Positions 1-9,602 of a DNA stretch of 64,000 nucleotides are shown here, piece after piece (positions within the stretch are counted from its first letter, which is position 1; every line of letters begins with the position of its first letter). The stretch comes from Eledone cirrhosa (lineage: Eukaryota > Mollusca > Cephalopoda > Octopoda > Eledonidae): assembly GCA_964016885.1 (NCBI GenBank), contig OZ024744.1:115299302-115363301 (forward strand), written 5' to 3'. Both the position numbers and the translations under genes were made by a program. Below the pieces are notes generated by a model. The model did not search any database and had not been told where the DNA came from. It saw only the letters and a list, made by a program, of their open reading frames with translations.

Positions 1-1696
1 TGCTGCTATGCCAGTCCTTCGGAACAACCCCATTCTGTACGACTTGGTTAACTATGCGGGTGACCATGGTGTGTCCCACCGTGCCAGATGCCTTCAGCAT
101 CTCAGCAACTATTTCCGAAGGCCCAGCCGCCTTACCCGTCTTCATATCCTTGATTGCCTTACTTATTATACTCCCCTCGACTAACACTGCTGGTCCCTCT
201 ATTGGGTCGATATGGGGGAGACTGTCTTTCTCCCATTTATTCTCCTCATTTAGTAGCCTTTCATAGTGACACTTCCAAGCTACCTTCTTATCAGCGTCGG
301 TGATGGCAAGTGTACCATCGTCGTTTAGTACACACTTCTCCCCGACAATATCACAGTTTTCCTTGACGCATTGCCTAGCAATCCTGAACACCTCACGTTT
401 TTGGTCATCGCGTTGTAGAACATGCTTGAACTTTCTTTCCTCAGCTTCCCTTCTTGCTAAGTACACTTGTCTCCTAGCTTCCCTCCTGGCCACTTGATAG
501 TCCTCTCTACTTCCCCCATCCCGCCATACTTTCCAAGCCTGCTTTTTGGCCTTAATTGACCCCTCCACCTTACTGTTCCACCACCATGTTACTCTCCTCC
601 TGCCTACAGGCCTGCTCCAGCCACAGACTTCGTCTGTCGCCAACAGCAGGTTTGCTTTCAGAAATTCCCACTCTCCCTCTATATTGTCCGACTCTAAATG
701 TTCTTCCTTACTGTCGAAAGCATCAAGTAATATGCTTTGAAATTTATTCCTGGCTGTGGGGTCCTTTAGCTTCCATATTTTTCTCCTGAGGATAGTCCTC
801 TTCTGCTGTCGAGTACGTCTCGTCCTGACTATGAGGTCGCTAATTATCAGTCTATGTTGGGAGGTGCATTCTTCATGGGGGAGGGATTTAGTGTTTACAA
901 CAGACACTCTGTCACGTCTTCTGGTAAGGATATAATCTACCTGGCTTGTGTGTTCCCCGGATCTATAGGTGATCAGGTGATTGTCACATTTTTTGAAGTT
1001 AGTGTTACAGATAGTTAGGTTATTTGCATCACAGAATTCCAGGATTCTGGAGCCTTCCTCATTTCTAGTACCAAACCCATAGCCTCCATGGATTTCGTCG
1101 TAGCCGTCACAATGTTGTCCAACGTGACCATTTAGGTCGCCTGCGATAATTATATAGTCACTGTCGGATATTTGGGAGGTAGTTAGCATCAGTGTCTCAT
1201 AGAATCTGTCTTTTATAGTGCCGGGCAGTCCGGATTGGGGTGCGTACGCAGATATTACTGTCACCGTAGTTCTATTGAGGACAAGTCGTATTTTAATTAT
1301 TCTGTCGTTCACTCTATTTACGTCTATTATCTTATCTGCCCACTTTTCTGCTACCATGATTCCTACTCCACCCAGCCCATCGTCGTTTCCCACCCAGAAA
1401 AGCTTATAACATCGTTTTTTACCCTCAATGAACCTAGCAGACCCACCCCTCCACCTGGTCTCTTGAATACAACAAACATCGACCTCCTTACGTTCAAGCA
1501 TTTCTACAACCTCGTTAGCGCGACCCTTTAGGGTGCCTACATTTATGGTACCAACTCTGAAGTTTTGGATTGCGTTTGGGGGTTGGGGGCGGTGGGGGGC
1601 GGGGGGCGATGGGGTTATGTTAGCCGTCCGCGGTCGAAACAATGAGGAGTGCTCGCATTCTCGTCCAAGAGGTGAATTTGTCTTTATCTTTGGCAT
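1..1696 (-). CDS. RTE-type non-LTR retrotransposon polyprotein, N-terminal endonuclease and start of reverse transcriptase (partial, runs off left edge)
   Basis: One frame is open from the ATG at 1696-1694 to the window edge, about 565 codons with no stop. Residues 1-46 are Pro-rich (C-rich DNA). Residues 47 to about 287 form an apurinic-type (EEP) endonuclease with the expected active-site residues: N52 (INVGT), E79 (CIQETRW), Y151 (SAYAPQ), D187 and N189 (GDLNGHVG), D254 (QVDYIL) and H281 (SQHRLIISD). A basic, probably helical linker follows, then the start of the RT domain (KAAGPSEIVAEML, NGVVPKDWHS), where the window ends. In this family the protein nicks the target DNA and copies its own RNA there. 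The order EN then RT, and the RT and C-terminal sequence of the related copies in this window, point to the RTE clade. No disabling change is visible in this part, so the copy is younger than the others here. Whether the RT half is intact cannot be seen. Confidence 0.85.
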   Translation of the reverse strand, partial: MPKIKTNSPLGRECEHSSLFRPRTANITPSPPAPHRPQPPNAIQNFRVGTINVGTLKGRANEVVEMLERKEVDVCCIQETRWRGGSARFIEGKKRCYKLFWVGNDDGLGGVGIMVAEKWADKIIDVNRVNDRIIKIRLVLNRTTVTVISAYAPQSGLPGTIKDRFYETLMLTTSQISDSDYIIIAGDLNGHVGQHCDGYDEIHGGYGFGTRNEEGSRILEFCDANNLTICNTNFKKCDNHLITYRSGEHTSQVDYILTRRRDRVSVVNTKSLPHEECTSQHRLIISDLIVRTRRTRQQKRTILRRKIWKLKDPTARNKFQSILLDAFDSKEEHLESDNIEGEWEFLKANLLLATDEVCGWSRPVGRRRVTWWWNSKVEGSIKAKKQAWKVWRDGGSREDYQVARREARRQVYLARREAEERKFKHVLQRDDQKREVFRIARQCVKENCDIVGEKCVLNDDGTLAITDADKKVAWKCHYERLLNEENKWEKDSLPHIDPIEGPAVLVEGSIISKAIKDMKTGKAAGPSEIVAEMLKASGTVGHTMVTRIVNQVVQNGVVPKDWHSS

Positions 1697-1952
1697 TGTC
1701 GCTGAGCGTCCAGATTTTTCTCTCTCTCTCCTCCACTCTCCAGGATTCCGCAGTCCATCCATCATATTGAGAGGCAACCAGGCAAGCGATAGTATAGGCC
1801 TCTGGCTTCTGATTGGTCCGCGTAATAATAATGGTGATGCGTGGGGGCTCTGTTTTATGATTGGTCCACGTAATAGCAATGGTGGTGCGTGGGGGTGGGG
1901 GGAGGGGGAGGGGTGGGGGGAGCTAGCTAGAAGGTAATGATTGAATGGGGTC
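1697..1952 (-). promoter_or_regulatory. Probable 5' UTR/promoter region of the left RTE element, with two CCAAT-type repeats
   Basis: Upstream of the RTE start on the minus strand lie two tandem 48-bp units. Each carries gattggtcc on the plus strand (1811 and 1859), which reads as a CCAAT box on the element's sense strand, followed by a G-rich block. The related copy at the right (63388 onward) has one such unit. Tandem 5' monomers are common in LINE promoters, but promoter function here is inference. The G runs at about 1891-1921 could form quadruplexes. Confidence 0.4.
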
Positions 1953-2459
1953 CTTGCATTTAACAAGCGATTAACAAAAATACAAAATTTGTTCTGTTGA
2001 ATACGACCAAAAACTTTCGTATTTAACAATTAATAGAAACAGAAAATGTAGTTTGTTTTAGCGATAGATTGGATATTTGGACTTGATACGAAATATGGAT
2101 TGTTTTGAAAATACGCTAGAATTAGAATTAAAATACGCTAGAATCAGGATTTGTGGAGGGAGAGAAATGAAATCTGTACATTACGTTACATGAATATCGT
2201 GGGGTCGAGACAGCAAGCAATGAAATTTGGCGAAGTGAATTCCTATCATATATATATATATATAGAGGGGGGGGGGTGGCCGCATGATGGTTGTGTGTGT
2301 TAGGCGTTTGACCGCCCCATGCCTTCGAAGAAGGAAGAAGGAAAGGATTTTGTTTTTTTGTTTTGAAGATACGCTAGAATTAGGGATTGAGGTTTGAAAA
2401 TACGTTAGGAATTAAGGCTTGAAAATATGCTAGCTAGAAGGTAATGATTGAATGGGGTC
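1922..2459. repeat. 31-bp exact direct repeat flanking about 476 bp of AT-rich sequence
   Basis: The 31-bp sequence at 1922-1952 (containing agaaggtaatgattgaat) recurs exactly at 2429-2459. The interval holds no reading frame. It contains an AT microsatellite (about 2248-2264), a run of G (about 2267-2276) and several copies of a phrase like aatacgctagaatta. It could be a small duplication or the footprint of an insertion. Confidence 0.6.
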
Positions 2460-2460
2460 A

Positions 2461-2640
2461 CATACACACACATATCTACAACAAGACGAAGAAATTTATG
2501 TGTACATAACACACACACATATATAAACATACGATCACACACACGTGTATATACACACACATATAACAAAGTGAAGAAAATTATGTGTATATATACACAC
2601 ACATACACACACAAACACATAACAAGGTGAAGAAAGTTGT
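2461..2640. repeat. CA/TA-rich degenerate microsatellite with three embedded copies of a gaagaaa phrase
   Basis: Alternating acacac and atatat tracts enclose three spaced copies of a phrase like aacaaggtgaagaaa (near 2477, 2562 and 2618). Open frames across it on both strands are low-complexity His/Tyr/Val strings and are not credible genes. Confidence 0.6.
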
Positions 2641-2679
2641 GTGTTGAAGGTTTCAAGCTGAACATAGTTTCACAATCAA

Positions 2680-2815
2680 ATAAACAGGGTACAGTCTAGA
2701 GTATTAGGAATTAAACAGGGTACAGTCTATAAAGAATTAGGAATAAAACAGGGCACAGTCTATAGAGTATTAGGAATTAAACAGGGTACAGTCTAGAGTA
2801 TAAGGAATTAATCAT
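2680..2815. repeat. Short detached block of the 31/33-bp satellite
   Basis: About four units with the same core (ttaaacagggtacagtct) as the main array that starts near 3690. Unique sequence and the 40-bp repeat separate the two blocks, so the array has either been interrupted or seeded twice. Confidence 0.8.
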
Positions 2816-2825
2816 TATCTTGGCA

Positions 2826-2935
2826 GAGTTGCCGGAAAATTCGTTCGTTGAGGGAATGCTGTTTGATAAAATTGATGACATCAATGGCCACCTGCTAGGA
2901 CTTGCTCAGAGGCTTGCTGAGTTTCTTCACAGCCA
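2826..2935 (+). other. Possible isolated plus-strand exon or coding fragment, unrecognised
   Basis: This short stretch is unlike its repeat surroundings and reads through in one frame with ordinary amino-acid composition (ELPENSFVEGMLFDKIDD, then GLAQRLAEF). It follows a weak acceptor-like ttggcag and ends before gtgtat, which could be a poor donor. I do not recognise the peptide. The strand is opposite to the three good exons, so it would belong to another gene, a pseudogene or a mobile element. It may equally be chance. Confidence 0.2.
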
Positions 2936-2939
2936 AGTG

Positions 2940-3275
2940 TATGTATCACCTGCTTATGTGTTGTATGTGATCCTAGATGTGTGTATTACCTGCTTGTGTG
3001 TTGTATGTGGTCCTAGATGTGTGTGCTACCTCCTTATATGTTGCATGTGGTCCTAGATGTATGTATTACCTGATTATGTGTTGTATGTGATCCTAGATGT
3101 GTGTATTACCTGCTTGTGTGTTATATGTGGTCCTAGATGTGTGTGCTACCTCCTTATATGTTGCATGTGGTCCTAGATGTATGTATTACCTGATTATGTG
3201 TTGTATGTGATCCTAGATGTGTGTATTATCTGATTGTGTTGTATGTGGTCCTACATGTGTGTGCTACCCGCTTCT
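2940..3275. repeat. 40-bp minisatellite with 120-bp higher-order period
   Basis: The phrase tcctagatgt recurs at 2971, 3011, 3051, 3091, 3131, 3171 and 3211, exactly 40 bp apart, and once more in diverged form near 3250. Three monomer variants (tgcttgtg, tccttata and tgattatg types) alternate, so the pattern repeats every 120 bp. Confidence 0.9.
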
Positions 3276-3689
3276 GTGTTTTTTTATTTTTTTTATTTGT
3301 AATATTATTTATCCAATTGGGAATAAAATAGATCTACATAGTGTTAACTCGTTACGGTTGAGTCAATAATTTCAGACATGAAATACATTGTTATCAATGA
3401 AGGAAAGACAAGGCTGCGCTCGAAGTGTCCTTGACCCAGTTGACTGTGGGTTTTTCCATTGTTAGGATCCCAATTACCGGTTAATGTCTAGACACACCTG
3501 CACACCAGCTCATACATGCGGTCAGACCAGAGTTATGCTATCTGCATGCTCATTCAAATGCATTCACACTGGCTGTCTAAAAGACATACAAATATGGCTT
3601 ATAAAACTTACCAAAGTAAAGAGCCTTCCAGTGCCCCACAAAGTACCAAACGCCCCCTTGCATATGCCCCCCATTGAGAAACTTTGGTA
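3276..3689. other. Unique interval, no gene seen
   Basis: It starts with a T-rich tract (3280-3300), then mixed sequence without a convincing coding frame. A consensus-like donor (ggtaagt read on the minus strand near 3618) ends a short open minus-strand frame, but no matching acceptor or recognisable peptide supports an exon. Confidence 0.4.
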
Positions 3690-6600
3690 GGGTACAGTCT
3701 AGAGCATTAGAAATTAAACAGGGTACATTCTATAGAGTATTAGGAATTAAACTGGGTACAGTCTATAAAGTATTAGGAATTACGCAGGGTGCAGTCTAAA
3801 GTATTAGGAATTAAACAGGGTACAGTCTATAGAGTGTTAGGAATTAAACAGGGTAAGTCTATAGAGTGTTAGGAATTAAACAGGGTACAGACTATTAAGT
3901 ATTACGAATTAAACAGGGTGCAATCTAGAGTATTAGGAATTAAACAGGGTACAATCTATAGAGTAGTAGGAATTAAACAGAGTACAGTCTATAGAGTTTA
4001 AGGAATTAAACAGAGTACAGTCTCTCAAGTATTAGGAATTAAACAGGGTAGTCTATAGAGTATTAGGAATTAAACAGGGTACAGTCTAAACTATTAGGAA
4101 TAAAACAGAGTACATTCTGTAGAGTATTAAGAATCAAACAGGGTACAGTATATAAGGTATTAGGAATTAAACAGGGTACAGTCTATAGGGTATTAGGAAT
4201 TAAACAGGGTACAGTCTAGAGTATTAGGAATTAAACAGGGTACAGTCTAGAGTATTAGGAATGAAACAGGGTACAGTCTAGAGTATTAGGAATTAAACAG
4301 GTTACAGTCTATAGAGTATAGCGGATGAAACAGGGTACAGTCTATAGAGTATTAGGGATTAAACAGAGTAGAGTGTATCGAGTATCAAGAATTAAACAGG
4401 GTACAGTACTATAGAGTATTAGGAATTAAACAGGGTACAGTCTAGAATGTTAGGAATTAAACAGGGTACAGTCTAGAATATTAGTAATTAAACAGGGTAC
4501 ATTCTATAGATTATTAGGAATTAAACAGGGTACAGTCTATAAAGTATTAAGAATTAAACAGGGTACAGTCTAGAGTATTAGGAATTAAACAGGGTTAGGT
4601 CTAGAGTAATAGGAATTAAACAGGGTACATTCTATAGAGTATTAGGAATTAAACAGGGTACAGTCTAGAGTATTAGGAATTACAGAGGGTACAGTCTAAA
4701 GTATTAGGACTTAAACAGGGTACAGTCTAGAGTATTAGGAATTAAACAGGGTACAGTCTAGAGTAATAGGAATTACACAGGGTGCAGTTTAAAGTATGAG
4801 GAATTAAACAGGGTACAGTCTAGAGTATTAGGAATTAAACAGGGTACAGTACTATAAAGTATTAGGAATTAAACAGGGTACAGTCCATAGAGTATTAGGA
4901 ATTAAACAGGGTACAGTCTAGAGTATTAGGAATTAAACAGGGTACAGTCCAGAGTATTAGGAATTAAGCAGGGTTCAGTCTAGAGTTTAAGGAATTAAAC
5001 TGGGTACAGTCTAGAGTATTAGGAATTAAACAGGGTACAGTCTAGAGTATTAGGAATTAAACAGGGTACAGTCTATAGAGTATTAGAAATTAAACAGGGT
5101 ACATTCTATAGATTATTAGGAATTAAACAGGGTACAGTCTATAAAGTATTAAGAATTAAACAGGGTACAGTCTAGAGTATTAGGAATTAAACAGGGTTAG
5201 GTCTAGAGTAATAGGAATTAAACAGGGTACAGTCTAGAGTATTAGGAATTACAGAGGGTACAGTCTAGAGTATTAGGAATTAAACAGGGTACAGTCTAGA
5301 GTAATAGGAATTACACAGGGTGCAGTTTAAAGTATGAGGAATTAAACAGGGTACAGTCTAGAGTATTAGGAATTAAACAGGGTGCAGTACTATTGAGTAT
5401 AAGGAATTAAACAGGGTTAGGTCTAGAGTATTAGGAATTAAACAGGGTACATTCTATAGAATATTAGGAATTAAACAGGGTACAGTCTAGAGTATTAGGA
5501 ATTACAGAGGGTACAGTCTAAAGTATTTGGACTTAAACAAGGTACAGTTTAGATTATTAGGAATTAAACAGGGTTAGGTTTAGAGTGTTAAGAATTAAAC
5601 AGGGTTAGGTCAAGAGTATTAGGAATTAAACAGGGTACAGTCTAGAGTATTAGGAATTAAACAGGGTTAAGTCTAGAGTATTAGGACTTAAACAGGGTAC
5701 AGTCTAGAGTAATAGGAATTACACAGGGTGCAGTTTAAAGTATGAGGAATTAAACAGGGTACAGTCTAGAGTATTAGGAATTAAACAGGGTACAGTACTA
5801 TAAAGTATTAGGAATTAAACAGGGTACACTCCATAGAGTATTGGGAATTAAACAGGGTACAGTCTAGAGTATTAGGAATTAAACAGGGTACAGTCTAGAG
5901 TATTAGGAATTAAACACGGTACAGTCTATAGATTATTAGGAATTAAACAGATTAAATTCTATAGAGTATTAGGAATTAAACAGGGTAGAGTCTATAGAGT
6001 ATTTGGGATGAAACAGGGTTCAGTCTATAAAGTTTTAGGAATTACACAGGCTACAGTCTAAAGTATTAGGAATTAACCAGGTACAGTCTAGAGTATTAAG
6101 AATTAAACAGGGTACAGTCTATAGAGGATTAGGAATTAAACAGGGTACAGTCGAGAGTATTACAAATTAAACAGGGTACAGTCTATACAGTATTACAAAT
6201 TAAACAGGGTACAGCCTATAGATTATTGGGAATTAAACGGGGTACAATCTATAGTGTTAGGAATTAAACATTGTACAGTCTATAGATTATTAGGAATTAA
6301 ACAGGGTACAGTTTATAAAGTATTAGGAATTGAACAGGGTACAGTTTATAGATTATTAGGAATTAAACAGGGTAGCGTCAATATTAGGACTTAAACAGGC
6401 TACAGTACTATAGAGTATTAGGAATTAAACGGGGGAACAGTCTAGAGTGTTAGGAATTAAGGAGGGTACAGTCTAGAGTATTACGAATTGTACAGTGTAC
6501 AGTATTAGGAATTAAACAGGGTACATTCTATAGAGTATTAGGAATTACACAGGGTACAGTCTATAGATTATTAGGAATTAAACAGGGTACAGACTATAGA

Positions 6601-8055
6601 GTATTAGGAATTAAACAGGGTACAGTCTAAAGTATTAGGAATTACACAGGGTACAGTCTATAGATTATTAGGAATTAAACAGGGTACAGTCTAAAGTTTT
6701 AGGAATTAAACAGGGTACAGTCTATAGAGTATTAGGAATTACATAGGGTACAGTCTAGAGTATTAGGAATTAAACAGGTTACAGTCTATAGAGTATAGCG
6801 GATGAAACAGGGTACAATCTATAGAGTATTAGGGATTAAACAGAGTAGAATGTATCGAGTATCAAGAATTAAACAGGGTACAGTACTATAGAGTATTAGG
6901 AATTAAACAGGGTACAGTCTAGAATGTGAGGAATTAAACAGGGTACAGTCTAGAGTATTAGGAATTAAACAGGGTACATTCTATAGAGTATTAGGAATTA
7001 AACAGGGTACAGTCTAGAGTATTAGGAATTAAACAGGGTACATTCTAGAGTATTAGGAATTAAACAGGGTACAGTCTAGAGTATTAGGAATTAAACAGGA
7101 TACAGTCTAGAGTATTAGGAATTAAACAGGGTACAGTCTATAGAGTATTAGGAATTAAACAGGGTACATTCTAGAGTATTAGGAATTAAGCAGGGTATAG
7201 TCTATAGTGTATTAGGAATTAAGCAGGGTATAGTCTATAGTGTATTAAGAATTAAACAGGGTACAGTCTATAGAGTATTACGAATTAAACAGGGTACAGT
7301 CTAGAGCATTAGAAATTAAACAGGGTACAGTCTAAAGTATTAGGAATTAAACAGGGTACATTCTATAAAGTATTAGGAATTACACAGGGTACAGTCTAGA
7401 GTTTTAGGAATTAAACAGGGTACAGTCTATAGAGTATTAGGAATTACACAGGGTACAGTCTATAAAGTATAAGGTATTTCACAGGGTACAGTCTAAAGTT
7501 TTAGGAATTAAACAGGATACCGTCTATAGAGTATTAGGAATTAAACTGGGTACATTCTATAGAGTATTAGGAATTAAGCAGGGTTCAGTCTAGAGTATTA
7601 GGAATTAAAAAGGGTACAGTACTATAGAGTATTAGGAATTAAACAGGGTACAGTCTAGAGATTTGGGAATTAAACAGGATACAGTCTATAGAGTATTAGG
7701 AATTGAACAGGGTACAGTATATAGAGTATTAGCAATTAAGCACGGTTCAGTCTAGATTACTAGGAATTAAACAGGGTACACTCTGTAGAGTATTTGGAAT
7801 TAAACAGGGTACAGGGTATAAGGTATTAGGTATTAAACAGGGTACAGTCTATAGGGTATTAGGAATTAAACAGGGTAGAGTCTATAGAGTATTAGGAATT
7901 AAACAGGGTACAGTCTAGAGTATTAGGAATCAAACAGAGTATAGTCTATAAAGTATTTGGAATTAAACAGGGTACAGTCTATAGAGTATTAGGAATTACA
8001 CAGGGTACAGTCTAAAGTATTAGGAATTAAACAAGGTACACTCTATAGAGTATTG
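3690..8055. repeat. 31/33-bp minisatellite array (about 135 units)
   Basis: The unit core is taggaattaaacagggtac, followed by agtctagagtat (31 bp) or agtctatagagtat (33 bp). The two length variants are interspersed through about 4.4 kb. Point variants and small indels are frequent, so the array is older than the 29-bp and 97-bp arrays. It contains internal segmental duplications (see findings). The right end abuts a truncated minus-strand SINE. No coding potential. Confidence 0.95.
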
Positions 8056-8173
8056 GATAAGCAGGTTAACTTTAAAAGTAAACTTAAACTCAAAATGTAA
8101 TGGGACGTAACTCTATGTCACAAAGCATGTTGTCTGAAGCTCTACCAATTATTGCCAATCCACCGCCCTTAGC
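8056..8173 (-). mobile_element. tRNA-derived SINE, head fragment
   Basis: The minus strand shows the SINE start (gggcggtggattggcaa), a tRNA-like head with decayed promoter boxes and a degenerate body start. It is cut off where it meets the 31/33-bp satellite. Confidence 0.7.
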
Positions 8174-8368
8174 GATAATAATTGTTTCTACTTTTAACAC
8201 AAGGCCAGCAGTTATCCCAGAGTATTACTGGTACTTTATTTTATCCACCCCCGCAAGTATGAAAGGCAAATTTAAACTCGGCAGGATTTGAACTCAGAAC
8301 GTAAAGAACCATAACTCTGTGCTGTAAAGCATGGTGTCTGACACTCTACCGATGCTGCCAATTCACCG
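8174..8368 (-). mobile_element. tRNA-derived SINE, near full length
   Basis: Read on the minus strand it has ggcggtgaattggcag, a Pol III B-box-like gttcaaatcctg, the conserved body (gataaaataaagtaccag, then gctggccttgtg) and a tail near aacaattattatc at 8176. The same layout occurs at 9076, 9266, 15417 and 56911. Confidence 0.85.
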
Positions 8369-8441
8369 CCTTTGGGAGTGTCAGACACCCTGCTTTGTAG
8401 CACAGAGTTATGGCCTTTTATGTTCTGAGTTCAAATCCTTA
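8369..8441 (+). mobile_element. SINE head fragment in opposite orientation
   Basis: A tRNA-like head (gagtgtcagacaccctgctt up to gttcaaatcctt) on the plus strand. It is the inverted partner of the minus-strand head at about 8269-8340. Confidence 0.7.
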
Positions 8442-8442
8442 G

Positions 8443-8560
8443 CATAGATAATAATTTTCTATTTTAGGCACAAGGCCAGCAATTACCCAATACATTACTG
8501 GTACTTTATTTTACCGACCCTGTAAGGATGAAAGGCAAAGTTAACCTCGGCGGGAAGATA
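8443..8560 (-). mobile_element. SINE body fragment
   Basis: The minus strand carries the body and tail portion (ggttaactttgcctttca, gtaccagtaatg, gctggccttgtgcc) but no head. With the plus-strand head beside it, this looks like one SINE rearranged by inversion or two partial insertions. Confidence 0.75.
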
Positions 8561-8734
8561 AAAAAGTTAAGACATTTTATTCATCTTACGTGAGTTTCTA
8601 TAAGAATTAGAAGGAAAATAGGAATGGTGAAAAACCTTGCTTAAGCTCGTTAATGTATTTAAATGTACCCTTATATATTACAATCTCAGTATTGACTTGA
8701 GGATTTTGTGATTAAATATTGATTTCACTCCCAC

Positions 8735-9055
8735 AGGATCTTCCACAACAAATCTTATGTTTTGGACCCTAAAAGAAGCACACACCTCTTGGTAGTATTC
8801 CCATGATTCCTCAAAGACTCCTCACAGTTTGAATATTTGATCAGCTGTGTTGCATCTGGGGAGAAAACTACACTATGCATTAGCTAGCTTGGACTCAACA
8901 ATCTCTCTGCATCTCTTTGCCAGACACATAGTATAGACAAGGGAGGCTTAACAAGGAGATCCCTCTGTAACGGGAACAATCTCACTTGTCTCACTTTTTA
9001 AAAATTGGGATTATCACTCCTGATTGCCATTGGTTAGGTGCCGTTCTAAGGATCC
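8735..9055 (-). pseudogene. Decayed reverse-transcriptase fragment of a second RTE-like (Rex3-like) LINE
   Basis: The minus-strand translation, with several stops and shifts, keeps recognisable RT blocks: WQSGVIIPIFKK, then YRGISLLSLP, and a later EESWEYYQEVCASF. These match the RT palm region of Rex3/RTE-type elements around motifs 0 to A (GVVIPIFKKGD, NYRGISLLS in intact relatives). It clearly differs from the RTE family at both window ends. Heavily mutated and inactive. Flanked by SINEs on both sides. Confidence 0.6.
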
Positions 9056-9075
9056 AGGTCACTAGTTTATCATCA

Positions 9076-9265
9076 TTATATTGTGGATTGGCAGTATTGG
9101 TAGAGGGTCGGACGCCATGCTTTGACGTATAGAGTTACGGTCCTAGCCATTCTGAGTTCAAATCCCGCCGAGGTTAACTTTGCCTTTCATCCTTACGGGG
9201 TCGATAAAATAAACTACCAGTAATGCACTGGGTAAATGCTGGCCTTGTGCCAAAAGTAGAAACAA
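9076..9265 (+). mobile_element. tRNA-derived SINE, near full length
   Basis: It starts at gtggattggcagtattgg, has a B-box-like gttcaaatcccg, the body gataaaataaactaccag and gctggccttgtgcc, and ends at gtagaaacaatta. It is followed directly by a second copy in the same orientation. Confidence 0.9.
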
Positions 9266-9470
9266 TTATATCGTGGATTGGCAGTATCAGTAGAGGGTCG
9301 GACACCATGGTTTGCAGCATAGATTTACAGCCCTTTACAGTCTGAGTTCAAATCCTGCTGAGGTTAAGTTTGTCTTTCATCCATACGGTGTTGATAAAAT
9401 AAAGTACCAGTAATGCACTGGGGTAATACTTTGTGCCATAAGTAGAAACAATTATTATTATTATTATTGC
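9266..9470 (+). mobile_element. tRNA-derived SINE, tandem second copy
   Basis: It begins at tatcgtggattggcagtatc immediately after the previous SINE tail and ends in an att microsatellite. A small deletion has shortened the ctggccttgtg block. Head-to-tail SINEs suggest insertion of one copy into the AT-rich tail of the other. Confidence 0.88.
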
Positions 9471-9479
9471 ACATCATTA

Positions 9480-9602
9480 CTGCTTTACCGAGCACAGCTC
9501 TGAGACCTTGGGTATGTGCAGTATAGTTGCTGGCTGATGTTGTTTCTATTGTATTGATAGTACATTTCGTAATATGTGTGTAGTGCCTAGTAGTGCTATC
9601 TT
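9480..9602 (-). pseudogene. C-terminal end of a LINE protein, downstream half (split by the 74-bp array)
   Basis: The minus-strand frame reads KIALLGTTHILRNVLSIQ followed by a stop and a decayed extension (ILHIPKVSELCSVKQ). This resembles the common tail ALLGTARILRKVL of a non-LTR retrotransposon protein family. The upstream half of the same frame is found 3.2 kb away at 12905-12830, on the other side of the 74-bp minisatellite. Confidence 0.7.

Noticed and set aside
3615..3690. Possible minus-strand exon ending at a ggtaagt donor
   Set aside because: The short frame (GGVWYFVGHWKALYF) has no clear acceptor or known peptide, and no check of phase with the synergin exons was possible.
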